From JAJPKK01 sp963787675 (GTDB lineage: Bacteria; Pseudomonadota; Alphaproteobacteria; Rhizobiales; Xanthobacteraceae), in NCBI GenBank assembly GCA_963787675.1, contig CAWBDV010000010.1, forward strand, positions 744,001 through 808,000: DNA of 64,000 nucleotides. Direction: 5' to 3'. Below the pieces are notes generated by a model. It was not told the origin of the DNA and searched no databases. It saw only the letters and a program-made list of their open reading frames with translations. Of this stretch, positions 17,674-24,502 are shown piece by piece. Positions within the stretch are counted from its first letter, which is position 1, and each line of letters opens with the position of its first letter. The position numbers and the translations under genes are program-made.

Positions 17674-18064
17674 GGGATATCCGACGATGCCTATACGGCA
17701 TCGCATGCATGCCGCGGAGGTCGTCTCAAGCAGCCTGCGAAAGTCGATGATTGCGGTGATCCAACGCTAACCAACCGGTCATGAAAATTCTAGGTGCATT
17801 GTCCGGGCCCATCAAGGGCCGCCCAGCGGGCGGGGCCAGGGAGGCAGTGAAACCTTCTCGAATTTGCCCTGTAATCGCGCTAAAAATGCAATGAATTGCA
17901 CCGATTCGGGCGTCGCCGGCCGCGTGTTTGAAAAGATTAACGAACCCTTCATATTCGTTCCAGTTTCCGTTTCTGTAAGGAATCCCGACTACCGTCCGGC
18001 CTTGATTTCGGCCGCTTGGCGGCGGTTATGCAGGGTCTCGGGGCGACAACAAGGGGACGTGCGG
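17674..18064. other. Gene-less stretch upstream of divK
   Basis: About 390 bases without a convincing gene between the Bug gene and divK, which diverge here. It should hold both promoters. The segment 17930-17990 is AT-richer than its surroundings and contains the CtrA-like site listed separately. An upstream in-frame extension of divK is open here but has no conserved DivK residues, so I left it out. Confidence 0.6.
17937..17951 (+). promoter_or_regulatory. Possible CtrA-type site upstream of divK
   Basis: TTAA-N7-TTCA, one mismatch from the CtrA consensus TTAA-N7-TTAA, 114 bases before the divK start. In Caulobacter divK transcription is under CtrA control (established); a site here would fit, but a single imperfect match in an AT-rich patch is weak. 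Confidence 0.3.
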
Positions 18065-18553
18065 ATGGCAAGGACCGTCCTGATCGTGGAAGACAATGAG
18101 CTTAACATGAAGCTCTTCCACGACCTGTTGGAGGCACACGGGTACTCGACCGTGGCGACGCGAAACGGCGTCGAAGCCATTGAACTCGCCCGCACTTACC
18201 GGCCGGACCTGATCCTGATGGATATCCAGCTGCCGGAAGTGTCCGGGCTTGAGGTGACCAAGTGGATCAAAGACGATCCTGACCTTCATGCCATTCCGGT
18301 GGTGGCCGTCACCGCATTCGCCATGAAGGGTGACGAGGAACGCATCCGGCAGGGCGGCTGCGAGGCCTATCTGTCGAAGCCGATTTCCGTTGCCAAGTTC
18401 ATGGAAACGATCCGTCGGTTCCTCGGCACACCGGATCTTGGCTCGGATGAATATGCGGCCCGGGACTATGCCGACGCGGCCGTCGATAAGCTTGCTGCTC
18501 CACCCGAGCTGACGGAGACCCAATTTGGCGCGGCCGATGGAGACGGCCGATGA
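18065..18553 (+). CDS. divK: Cell-cycle response regulator DivK with C-terminal extension
   Basis: Single-domain response regulator controlling the DivJ/PleC-CckA-CtrA cell-cycle circuit (established for the family). The ATG at 18065 gives MARTVLIVEDNELNMKLF, the standard DivK start. The receiver domain fills residues 1-120 with acidic pocket Glu9-Asp10, phospho-acceptor Asp53 (LILMDIQLPEVSG), Thr83 and Lys105. DivK is normally about 120-125 residues; here an acidic tail of about 41 residues follows Leu120. Its last bases overlap the pleD start (ATGA), so translation is coupled to pleD. Confidence 0.95.
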   Translation: MARTVLIVEDNELNMKLFHDLLEAHGYSTVATRNGVEAIELARTYRPDLILMDIQLPEVSGLEVTKWIKDDPDLHAIPVVAVTAFAMKGDEERIRQGGCEAYLSKPISVAKFMETIRRFLGTPDLGSDEYAARDYADAAVDKLAAPPELTETQFGAADGDGR

Positions 18554-19923
18554 CCGCCCGCATTCTCGTCGTCGACGATGTCCCGGCTAACGTGAAGCTT
18601 CTGGAAGCGCGGCTGTCCGCCGAATACTTCGACGTGACGACGGCGACGAGCGGTGCTGAGGCGCTGGCCATCTGCGAGCGCGCGGAATGCGATCTCGTCC
18701 TGCTCGATGTGATGATGCCGGACATGGACGGGTTCGAAGTGTGCCGTCGTCTCAAGTCCAATCCCGTCACTCATCACATTCCGGTGGTGATGGTGACTGC
18801 GCTCGACCAGGCGTCGGACCGCGTTGCCGGCCTTAATGCCGGCGCCGACGATTTCCTGACCAAGCCGGTATCGGACCTCGTGCTGATCGCCCGCGTGCGG
18901 TCGCTGACGCGGCTCAAGATGATGACCGACGAGCTGCGTATGCGCGCCGTCACCTCCAGGGAGATCGGCCTCGAAAATCCTGCTCGCGAGGCGGTGGCTG
19001 ACGATGGCCGCGGCGCTCACATCCTCATCGTCGATGACCGCAAGTCTTCCTACGACCGCATTGCCCAGACGCTTGCCGAGGAGCATACGGTCGATGTCGA
19101 GACCGATCCCAAGCAGGCGGTGTTCCAGGCGGCGGATACGTCTTACGATCTCGCCATCATCTCGCTGGGGCTTGAGAATTATGACGGGCTGCGGCTGTGC
19201 AGCCACCTGCGCTCGCTTGAGCGCACCCGCAACTTGCCGATTCTCGCCATCGCTGAAGCGGATGACAACACGCGGCTGATGCGCGGTCTCGAGATCGGGG
19301 TCAACGACTACCTGATCCGCCCAATCGACAAGAACGAGTTACTGGCGCGCGTGCGCACGCAGGTGAGGAAGCGTCGCTACACCGAGCGGCTGCGCGACAA
19401 CGTCCAGCTGTCGATCGAGGCTGCGATCACCGACGCGCTCACCGGGCTGCATAATCGCCGCTACATGGAAAGCCACCTCAGCACGCTGGTGGAACAGTCG
19501 GCCGCGCGCGGCAAGCCGATCAGTATCCTCGTGCTCGACATCGATTTCTTCAAGGCGATCAACGACACCCATGGCCACGCCGCCGGCGACGACGTGCTCA
19601 AGGAGTTTTCGCGGCGGCTGAAAAAGGCGGTGCGCGGTATCGACCTGGCGTGCCGCTACGGCGGCGAGGAATTTGTCGTCGTGATGCCCGACACCGACAT
19701 CGGCGTCGCCACGGTCGTGGCAGAGCGGCTGCGCCGCAGGATCGCGTCGGAGGCGTTCCCAATCAATCAGAATTCCCGCACCGTGCAGGCCACGATTTCG
19801 ATCGGGATCGCGGCGATGCAATCCTGCGAGGACAGCGCCGCCGACATCGTCAAGCGCGCCGACCAAGCCCTCTATCGTGCCAAGCGCGACGGCCGCAATC
19901 GCGTGGTCGCGGACGCCGCATAG
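18550..19923 (+). CDS. pleD: Diguanylate cyclase response regulator PleD
   Basis: Makes cyclic di-GMP from GTP when phosphorylated and controls the swarmer-to-stalked style transition in relatives. It has 457 residues with the canonical REC-REC-GGDEF layout. The first receiver (about 1-120) has the phospho-acceptor Asp in LLDVMMPDMDGFEV. The second receiver (about 155-275) has lost the acceptor (IISLGLENYDG), as usual in PleD. The cyclase domain (about 290-455) has GGEEF preceded five residues earlier by RGID, an intact RxxD product-inhibition site. It is cotranscribed with divK. Confidence 0.96.
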   Translation: MTARILVVDDVPANVKLLEARLSAEYFDVTTATSGAEALAICERAECDLVLLDVMMPDMDGFEVCRRLKSNPVTHHIPVVMVTALDQASDRVAGLNAGADDFLTKPVSDLVLIARVRSLTRLKMMTDELRMRAVTSREIGLENPAREAVADDGRGAHILIVDDRKSSYDRIAQTLAEEHTVDVETDPKQAVFQAADTSYDLAIISLGLENYDGLRLCSHLRSLERTRNLPILAIAEADDNTRLMRGLEIGVNDYLIRPIDKNELLARVRTQVRKRRYTERLRDNVQLSIEAAITDALTGLHNRRYMESHLSTLVEQSAARGKPISILVLDIDFFKAINDTHGHAAGDDVLKEFSRRLKKAVRGIDLACRYGGEEFVVVMPDTDIGVATVVAERLRRRIASEAFPINQNSRTVQATISIGIAAMQSCEDSAADIVKRADQALYRAKRDGRNRVVADAA

Positions 19924-20162
19924 CGCTTGGCCTGTCGCTGAAGGCAGGGGAGGGCGAACCTCTACTAGAGGTTGCGTCTGGCTGGCTTCGCCCGCCGGCG
20001 TCATACGACTGACACCGTCGCGCGCGCAATTAAGAGCGCCTCGGTATCAGGCAACCCCTAAAATTTAGCATAAAGATTCATGGTTGATCGGAATACCTAA
20101 AGCAATCAAGTGCTTGTCGGTTGCTTTCCGGGGGGCATTCGCTAGCGTCTTTTCCAGCAATA

Positions 20163-20197
20163 CCTATCGGCCGTGCGCAATGCGCCCGGCCGATAGG
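20163..20197. repeat. Perfect 11-base inverted repeat
   Basis: CCTATCGGCCG and CGGCCGATAGG separated by 13 bases that include GTGCGCAATGCGC, itself partly self-complementary. There is no T run on either side, so it is not an obvious intrinsic terminator; it may be part of the same hairpin-rich region as the element that follows 35 bases later. Confidence 0.6.
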
Positions 20198-20232
20198 GGA
20201 TGCACAGAAAACCCTGCGGGTTGCTCAGGTCC

Positions 20233-20333
20233 GCCGCATCTCCTGAGTCCGCGGGGTCGGCCGGTTGGGGGCGGTGGGAGTGGCCTCCTCAAAGACACCG
20301 CTCCCGGCCGGCCACCTTTTCAGGAGATGCGGC
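20233..20333. repeat. Palindromic intergenic element, 14-base outer stem
   Basis: GCCGCATCTCCTGA at 20233-20246 pairs perfectly with TCAGGAGATGCGGC at 20320-20333. Inside, GTCGGCCGG near 20256 pairs with CCGGCCGGC near 20304, and GGCGGTG with CACCGC, so nearly the whole 101 bases can fold back on themselves. The design resembles other modular palindromes of the window but the sequence differs. It could be a non-autonomous mobile hairpin element or a structured RNA. Confidence 0.6.
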
Positions 20334-20452
20334 GTAACTCATCGCGCGTCAGGCATTAACAATCGGTAAAGGCGCTCATCCTTTACCTTGGTCCGCGCGG
20401 CTAAGCTCTTAGAATGCCGAAATGACTTCGCGGCAGGCGACGCCTGAACCAG

Positions 20453-20620
20453 CTACTTGATCTTGGTTTCGCGAAACTCGACGTGCTTCTTCGCGATCGG
20501 ATCGTATTTCTTCTTCACCAGCTTCTCGGTCTGGGTCCGCGAATTCTTCTTGGTCACGTAGAAGAAGCCGGTGTCGGCGCTCGACAGCAGCTTGATCTTG
20601 ATCATGGTCGATTTGGCCAC
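20453..20620 (-). CDS. rpmG: 50S ribosomal protein L33
   Basis: Large-subunit ribosomal protein of 55 residues, the standard length. The sequence begins with a GTG start (VAKSTMIKIKLLSSADTG), continues FFYVTKKNSRTQTEKL and ends KKHVEFRETKIK, typical of the cysteine-free alphaproteobacterial L33. GAGGA lies about 8 bases before the GTG. It stands beside pleD in converging orientation, as in related genomes. Found by reading the minus strand directly, since it is short and lacks an ATG start. Confidence 0.95.
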   Translation of the reverse strand: MAKSTMIKIKLLSSADTGFFYVTKKNSRTQTEKLVKKKYDPIAKKHVEFRETKIK

Positions 20621-20863
20621 GGGTATGGTCCTCGGCTTTCGGGAGTTTGATGAGTTGGGCAGAACGTAGCGGCGGGGGGCGAAAAGTCAAGAAATCGCAA
20701 CCCGCGTTGCGCGCTCCCGTCTCATGAACGTAGTTTTGTTGTTGCGACCAAGATCGGCCGCGTCAATTGCGTGACCTGACGTTGGCTTGACCGGACAATC
20801 CCTCCGCCGCTCAACTCGTGCCCCACGACCGCGGATTGAGCAGTCTTCGAAGGAACCGCAAAC

Positions 20864-21655
20864 ATGGGCAGAGGTGACGATCGTCCGACGCTTACTGCGT
20901 ACAAGCTCGTCGCCGAGCCGCTGATGCCGCTCGTGCCCGCGGCATCATCGCGCGCTTGGATGGACGCGACTCCGAAGAAGTTCGCCAATCGATGTCTGCC
21001 TCTCCTGATCGCCAATCAGAGCGGATGGTTCATCCTTAACAGCCACGCTTTTCGCGCCACATGGAACGGCCGCGACGACAGCAACGCCGTGCGGATCGAG
21101 TACATGAGCGGTCCGGAGCCCTATCCCATTTCGTGTCATTTCGGGCGTGGCATCCTCACGTGGACGCTGCCGTATCTCTTTCGGACGTCGCCCGGCTACA
21201 ATCTGCTCGTCCGCGGTCCTGCCAACAGCGTGAAAGCAGGCGTGTGCCCGCTTGAAGGCATCGTGGAGACCGACTGGGCGGTGGCGAGCTTCACGATGAA
21301 CTGGAAGTTCGTTCAATCGAACGTGCCGGTAACCTTCGCGGTCGGCGAGCCGATATGCATGCTGGTGCCGCAACGACGCGGCGAGCTCGAAGCCTTTCGA
21401 ACGCAAATCTGCGAGCTTGACCGCGAGTCCGAAATGTTTCGGCAACACGATCAATGGTCGAAAAGCCGTGCCCAGTTTCTCACTGACTTGGCCACAGCCG
21501 GCTCGGATGCGCAGCGGCGTGGCTGGGAGAAACACTATTTTCAGGGCCGCTCGCCGGCTGAGTCGACAGCGCGCGAGCATCAGGTCAAGTTGGAGCTGAT
21601 GGAGTTCGTCAATACGGCGTCCGATGTCGATCGGACGAAGGATCAGTCGGGTTGA
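20864..21655 (+). CDS. DUF6065 family protein
   Basis: A 263-residue cytoplasmic-looking protein with no signal or membrane segment. Features I associate with DUF6065 are the PAASSRAWMDATPKKFANRCLPLLIANQSGW opening (read in pieces), HFGRGILTWTLPYLFRTSPGYNLLVRGPAN in the middle, and IVETDWAVASFTMNWKF followed by GEPICMLVPQRRGELE. GAAGGAA lies upstream of the ATG. The family has no established function that I know of; members often occur in modification or secondary-metabolite loci. Here it leads a plus-strand run of three genes ending in an ATP-grasp ligase, suggesting a partner role such as a hydroxylase-like or binding component. Confidence 0.82.
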   Translation: MGRGDDRPTLTAYKLVAEPLMPLVPAASSRAWMDATPKKFANRCLPLLIANQSGWFILNSHAFRATWNGRDDSNAVRIEYMSGPEPYPISCHFGRGILTWTLPYLFRTSPGYNLLVRGPANSVKAGVCPLEGIVETDWAVASFTMNWKFVQSNVPVTFAVGEPICMLVPQRRGELEAFRTQICELDRESEMFRQHDQWSKSRAQFLTDLATAGSDAQRRGWEKHYFQGRSPAESTAREHQVKLELMEFVNTASDVDRTKDQSG

Positions 21656-21781
21656 AAAACGATACTGAGGTTTGCCGCCGGTTGTTACGTGCGCATTGAC
21701 AGTAATGCGGCGCACGCCTAGCGTGAAGCCATTGTTTCGAAGCCGCTGGTTGCGGCAATATTTTATTAGGGGGCAACTACC

Positions 21782-22150
21782 ATGAACATCGCCAATGGAT
21801 GCCGTTTCCTGCTGCGTCGCTTTGCCAAAATCCTTGGTTTAAGTGCGGCGGGTGCAGGACTTACCACGGTCGCGGCCGACCATCAGGTCTTCGCAAGTCT
21901 CTTCCTCAAGGACTCGATGTCAGTCACCGACCCTGAAATGGTGTACGACCCGAAATCGCAGGTGATGGTGAGACCAGGCACCGATGATCCTGTCTTTTAC
22001 TATTCGCAAAAGCTTCTGCACGGCAAGGCGAACGGCGAATATAGGGAGGCTCCGCTCGTTACAAAGACCTCGCCCCCTCCTCCGCCCCCGCCTCCGCCGA
22101 GGATCACGCAAGGCCGTGGTCCGAACGGGCAGGGGCCACATCCTGATTGA
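21782..22150 (+). CDS. Small protein with Tat-like N-terminus and proline-rich tail; candidate ATP-grasp substrate
   Basis: A 122-residue protein I do not recognise. AGGGGG lies 8 bases before the ATG. Residues 11-30 (LRRFAKILGLSAAGAGLTTV) resemble a twin-arginine signal. The middle (about 45-95) is rich in Asp, Tyr, Lys and Ser, with DPEMVYDPKSQVMVRPGTDD, and residues 98-106 are nine prolines followed by a glycine/proline tail. It sits between the DUF6065 gene and an ATP-grasp peptide-maturase-like gene, the position expected of a precursor peptide. That role is inference; the alternative is a small exported protein unrelated to the ligase. Confidence 0.7.
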   Translation: MNIANGCRFLLRRFAKILGLSAAGAGLTTVAADHQVFASLFLKDSMSVTDPEMVYDPKSQVMVRPGTDDPVFYYSQKLLHGKANGEYREAPLVTKTSPPPPPPPPPRITQGRGPNGQGPHPD

Positions 22151-22293
22151 GTCAAAACGGGCCGCACGGCGCGGGGCGACGTGCGGTTGTCGTCGTTGCA
22201 CGCGAAAGCGATGAAAGTCTGCGACAAACGATGCCGTGCGGGGGCATTTGATCTGCCGGCGATCCGCGCGCACGCGAGCGCGCACTTCGGCAC

Positions 22294-23256
22294 ATGAAAT
22301 CGATCTTGCTTATTGGCGAGCAATTCGATCCGAGCGTCGACAATCTGATTCAGGTCTTGCGCCATCGCAATGTGCCCTACGTGCGATGGAACCTCGATCG
22401 CTATCCGAGCGAATCGTCTGTGACGCTTCGCTCCTCTAAGTCTGGGCTTGAAGGGACCATCCAAACCGACGGTCGCTCCGTTTCGCTCAATGCGATCGGC
22501 AGCGTTTGGTATCGCGCCTACCGGGCGCGCGGCTTTCCCGAAGGCTTCAGCGCCGATCAGCGCCAATTCGCCGAGCAAGAAACGGAGATGGTGATTGAAG
22601 CGCTGCCGATCGTCGCCGATTGGCGGTGGATCAATCACCCGCGATCGCATCGTAATGCGCGGTGGAAGCCGGCACAGCTATCCGTTGCGCGAAGGCTGGG
22701 CTTTACGACCCCGCAAACCGTGATCTCGAACGATCCGGAAGAGATCAGGGCCTTCTACGATCGCTGCGGGCCGAACATCATCTACAAGGCCCTTTCGCAA
22801 TCGTCCAATCTGGAGGAGGGGAAGGCGATCTTCACCGGGGTCGTGAGTCGAGAGGCCTTGGCGTCGCTCGACCTCATCCGCCGCACGCCCGGGATTTTCC
22901 AGGAGCTTGTGCCAAAGGCTTTCGAGGTCAGGCTGACCGTCGTCGCCGACAAAATGTTCGCAGCTAAGATTTCTTCCCAGGAGAAAGAGGAGACCAGGAT
23001 CGATTGGCGTATCGCCCCCTACGAGGTCAAGCACGAACCTGTCGAGGTACCGGCGGACATCCGCTACTTGGTTGCGGCTTTCATGACGGAGTTCAAGCTC
23101 GTCTACAGTTGCCTAGACTTCATCGTCACGCCCGATGGCAAATACGTCTTCCTCGAAAGCAATCCAGGCGGGCAGTATCTCTGGGTCGAGTATCTGACCG
23201 GGCTGCCGATCACGGAAGCGATCGTCGACGCGCTTCTGTGGAACAATCCGAGTTGA
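22294..23256 (+). CDS. ATP-grasp ligase of the MvdD/TgnB peptide-maturase type
   Basis: A 320-residue ATP-grasp enzyme similar in layout to graspetide ligases that form ester or amide links between side chains of a ribosomal peptide. The pre-ATP-grasp domain spans about 1-115 (SILLIGEQFDPSVDNL, then VWYRAYRARG). ATP-site residues include Lys165 (IIYKALSQS), Glu204 (FQELVPKAFEVRL, with Arg213), and the metal-binding Asp275, Glu288 and Asn290 (LDFIVTPDGKYVFLESNPGGQ), followed by LTGLPITEAIVDALL, which is a strong signature of this family. It is the third gene of the DUF6065 module. The substrate is not proven; the small protein upstream is the natural candidate. Confidence 0.87.
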   Translation: MKSILLIGEQFDPSVDNLIQVLRHRNVPYVRWNLDRYPSESSVTLRSSKSGLEGTIQTDGRSVSLNAIGSVWYRAYRARGFPEGFSADQRQFAEQETEMVIEALPIVADWRWINHPRSHRNARWKPAQLSVARRLGFTTPQTVISNDPEEIRAFYDRCGPNIIYKALSQSSNLEEGKAIFTGVVSREALASLDLIRRTPGIFQELVPKAFEVRLTVVADKMFAAKISSQEKEETRIDWRIAPYEVKHEPVEVPADIRYLVAAFMTEFKLVYSCLDFIVTPDGKYVFLESNPGGQYLWVEYLTGLPITEAIVDALLWNNPS

Positions 23257-23294
23257 TCAATCGTAGAGCGCTGCGGCCCACCGCCGGACCGCGA

Positions 23295-24047
23295 TCACTC
23301 CAGCATCTCACGCAGCCGCTTGCCGCGCATCATCCGATAGAACGGCACCGGCAAGTCGTGGGTGAAGCCACCGGCAGTGCGGATCTTCAGCTCTTCGAGG
23401 ACCGCCATGGTGATGCCCGGCATATCGAGCTTCATGGTGTCGTCGATTGGAAGCCACACCAGCTCCACAAGCTCCGCATCGGGTCCGATGACTCCCTCGA
23501 CGCGGGCCGCGATCGCTTGCGCATCGACCGCGAAGAACCGCGTATCGAAACGCCGCGGCCGCCCTGGCGGGGTGATGGCGCGAGCGATGAAATGCACCGC
23601 GGCAAGATCGGGCAGCACGCCCGTGGCCGCGAATTTGATCCATTCCGCGTTCGGTGTCCGTGCTGCGATCCCGCCACGCCGGCCTAGAACCAATCCTGTT
23701 TCCTCAAAAACCTCGCGGATGGCGGCGAGCGGGAAACCGCGCGACTTCTCCGTGCTCGGATGGCGCACCTCCTTCATCAGGCGTGCCTCGACCCGTTTGT
23801 CGAGGGGCGTTGCCGCGCTCATCCGGCGATCCTCGGTTTCGACTCGGCCGCCAGGAAAAACGAATTTGCCCGGCATGAACTTATGGCCTTGGTGCCGGCG
23901 CCCGAGCAGCACCTTCGGCACCGCGGCGGTGCGGTCGATGACCAGCATGGTTGCAGCGTCGCGGATGCGCACGCCCGGGAGATTCTGGGCGCTGTCGCCA
24001 ACGGACAGGAATTCCGCCAGGCGGGCGTGTGGATCGGGAGTCGTCAT
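23295..24047 (-). CDS. NUDIX hydrolase
   Basis: Pyrophosphohydrolase of 250 residues. The NUDIX helix is readable as AAIREVFEETGLVLG near residues 110-124, with FPGGRVETEDRR upstream; the box carries a long insertion between the glycine and the REVFEE helix compared with the minimal motif, as in the larger coenzyme-A-type or nucleoside-diphosphate NUDIX groups. The start follows DUF983 by 9 bases on the same strand, so the two are cotranscribed with rnr. The substrate is unknown. Confidence 0.88.
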   Translation of the reverse strand: MTTPDPHARLAEFLSVGDSAQNLPGVRIRDAATMLVIDRTAAVPKVLLGRRHQGHKFMPGKFVFPGGRVETEDRRMSAATPLDKRVEARLMKEVRHPSTEKSRGFPLAAIREVFEETGLVLGRRGGIAARTPNAEWIKFAATGVLPDLAAVHFIARAITPPGRPRRFDTRFFAVDAQAIAARVEGVIGPDAELVELVWLPIDDTMKLDMPGITMAVLEELKIRTAGGFTHDLPVPFYRMMRGKRLREMLE

Positions 24048-24056
24048 GGGGAGCCT

Positions 24057-24485
24057 TCACTGCGGGACCGGATCGCTGTCCGATCCCGCGTGGGGATCGA
24101 AACCGTGCATGTAGTTGGCCCATTGCCAGCCAACGATCGCGCCCTTGATGGGTTGCAGCAACCCGACCGCGAGTCCGATCGTCAGCGGGAGCCATAGCAT
24201 GGCATGCAGCCAATAGGGCGGTGCAAATGCAATCTCGACCGCGAGCGCCAACGGCACGACCACGTGGCCGACAATGAGTATGACAAAATAGGCGGGCGCG
24301 TCGTCGGCGCGGTGGTGGTGGAGCGCCTCGCCGCAGACGGGGCACTGGTCGGCAACTTTCAGGAACGCGCGAAACAGCCGTCCCTGACCGCACTGCGGGC
24401 AGCGGCCACGAAAGCCGCGCCGCATGGCCCGCCACACCGGACGATGCGGCAGTGGCGGGTCCTGCGACGTCTCTTGCCAGGTCAC
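24057..24485 (-). CDS. DUF983 membrane protein with zinc-ribbon
   Basis: A 142-residue protein with two Cys pairs (CPQCG at about 29 and CPVCG at about 48) forming a probable zinc ribbon, followed by two hydrophobic segments (about 66-88 and 92-112). This layout is typical of DUF983 proteins. It lies between rnr and the NUDIX gene, 17 bases downstream of rnr, in the conserved order seen in related genomes. Molecular role unknown. Confidence 0.9.
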   Translation of the reverse strand: MTWQETSQDPPLPHRPVWRAMRRGFRGRCPQCGQGRLFRAFLKVADQCPVCGEALHHHRADDAPAYFVILIVGHVVVPLALAVEIAFAPPYWLHAMLWLPLTIGLAVGLLQPIKGAIVGWQWANYMHGFDPHAGSDSDPVPQ

Positions 24486-24502
24486 GGGTTCGGCGCGCGG
24501 GT

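Larger units (their letters stand above)
19924..20452. other. Gene-less stretch between pleD and rpmG
   Basis: About 530 bases with no credible gene, lying between two converging genes. It contains a 7-base hairpin (AACCTCT-ACT-AGAGGTT) at 19957-19973, an 11-base perfect stem at 20163-20197 and a large palindromic element at 20233-20333, both listed separately. An AT-rich patch lies around 20055-20090. Confidence 0.6.

Noticed and set aside
16414..17784. Plus-strand open frame of 456 codons
   Set aside because: Antisense to the Bug receptor and DUF3572 genes; arginine-rich low-complexity protein with no motif.
20409..20690. Minus-strand open frame of 93 codons over rpmG
   Set aside because: It is in a different frame from the clear L33 protein and has no family features.
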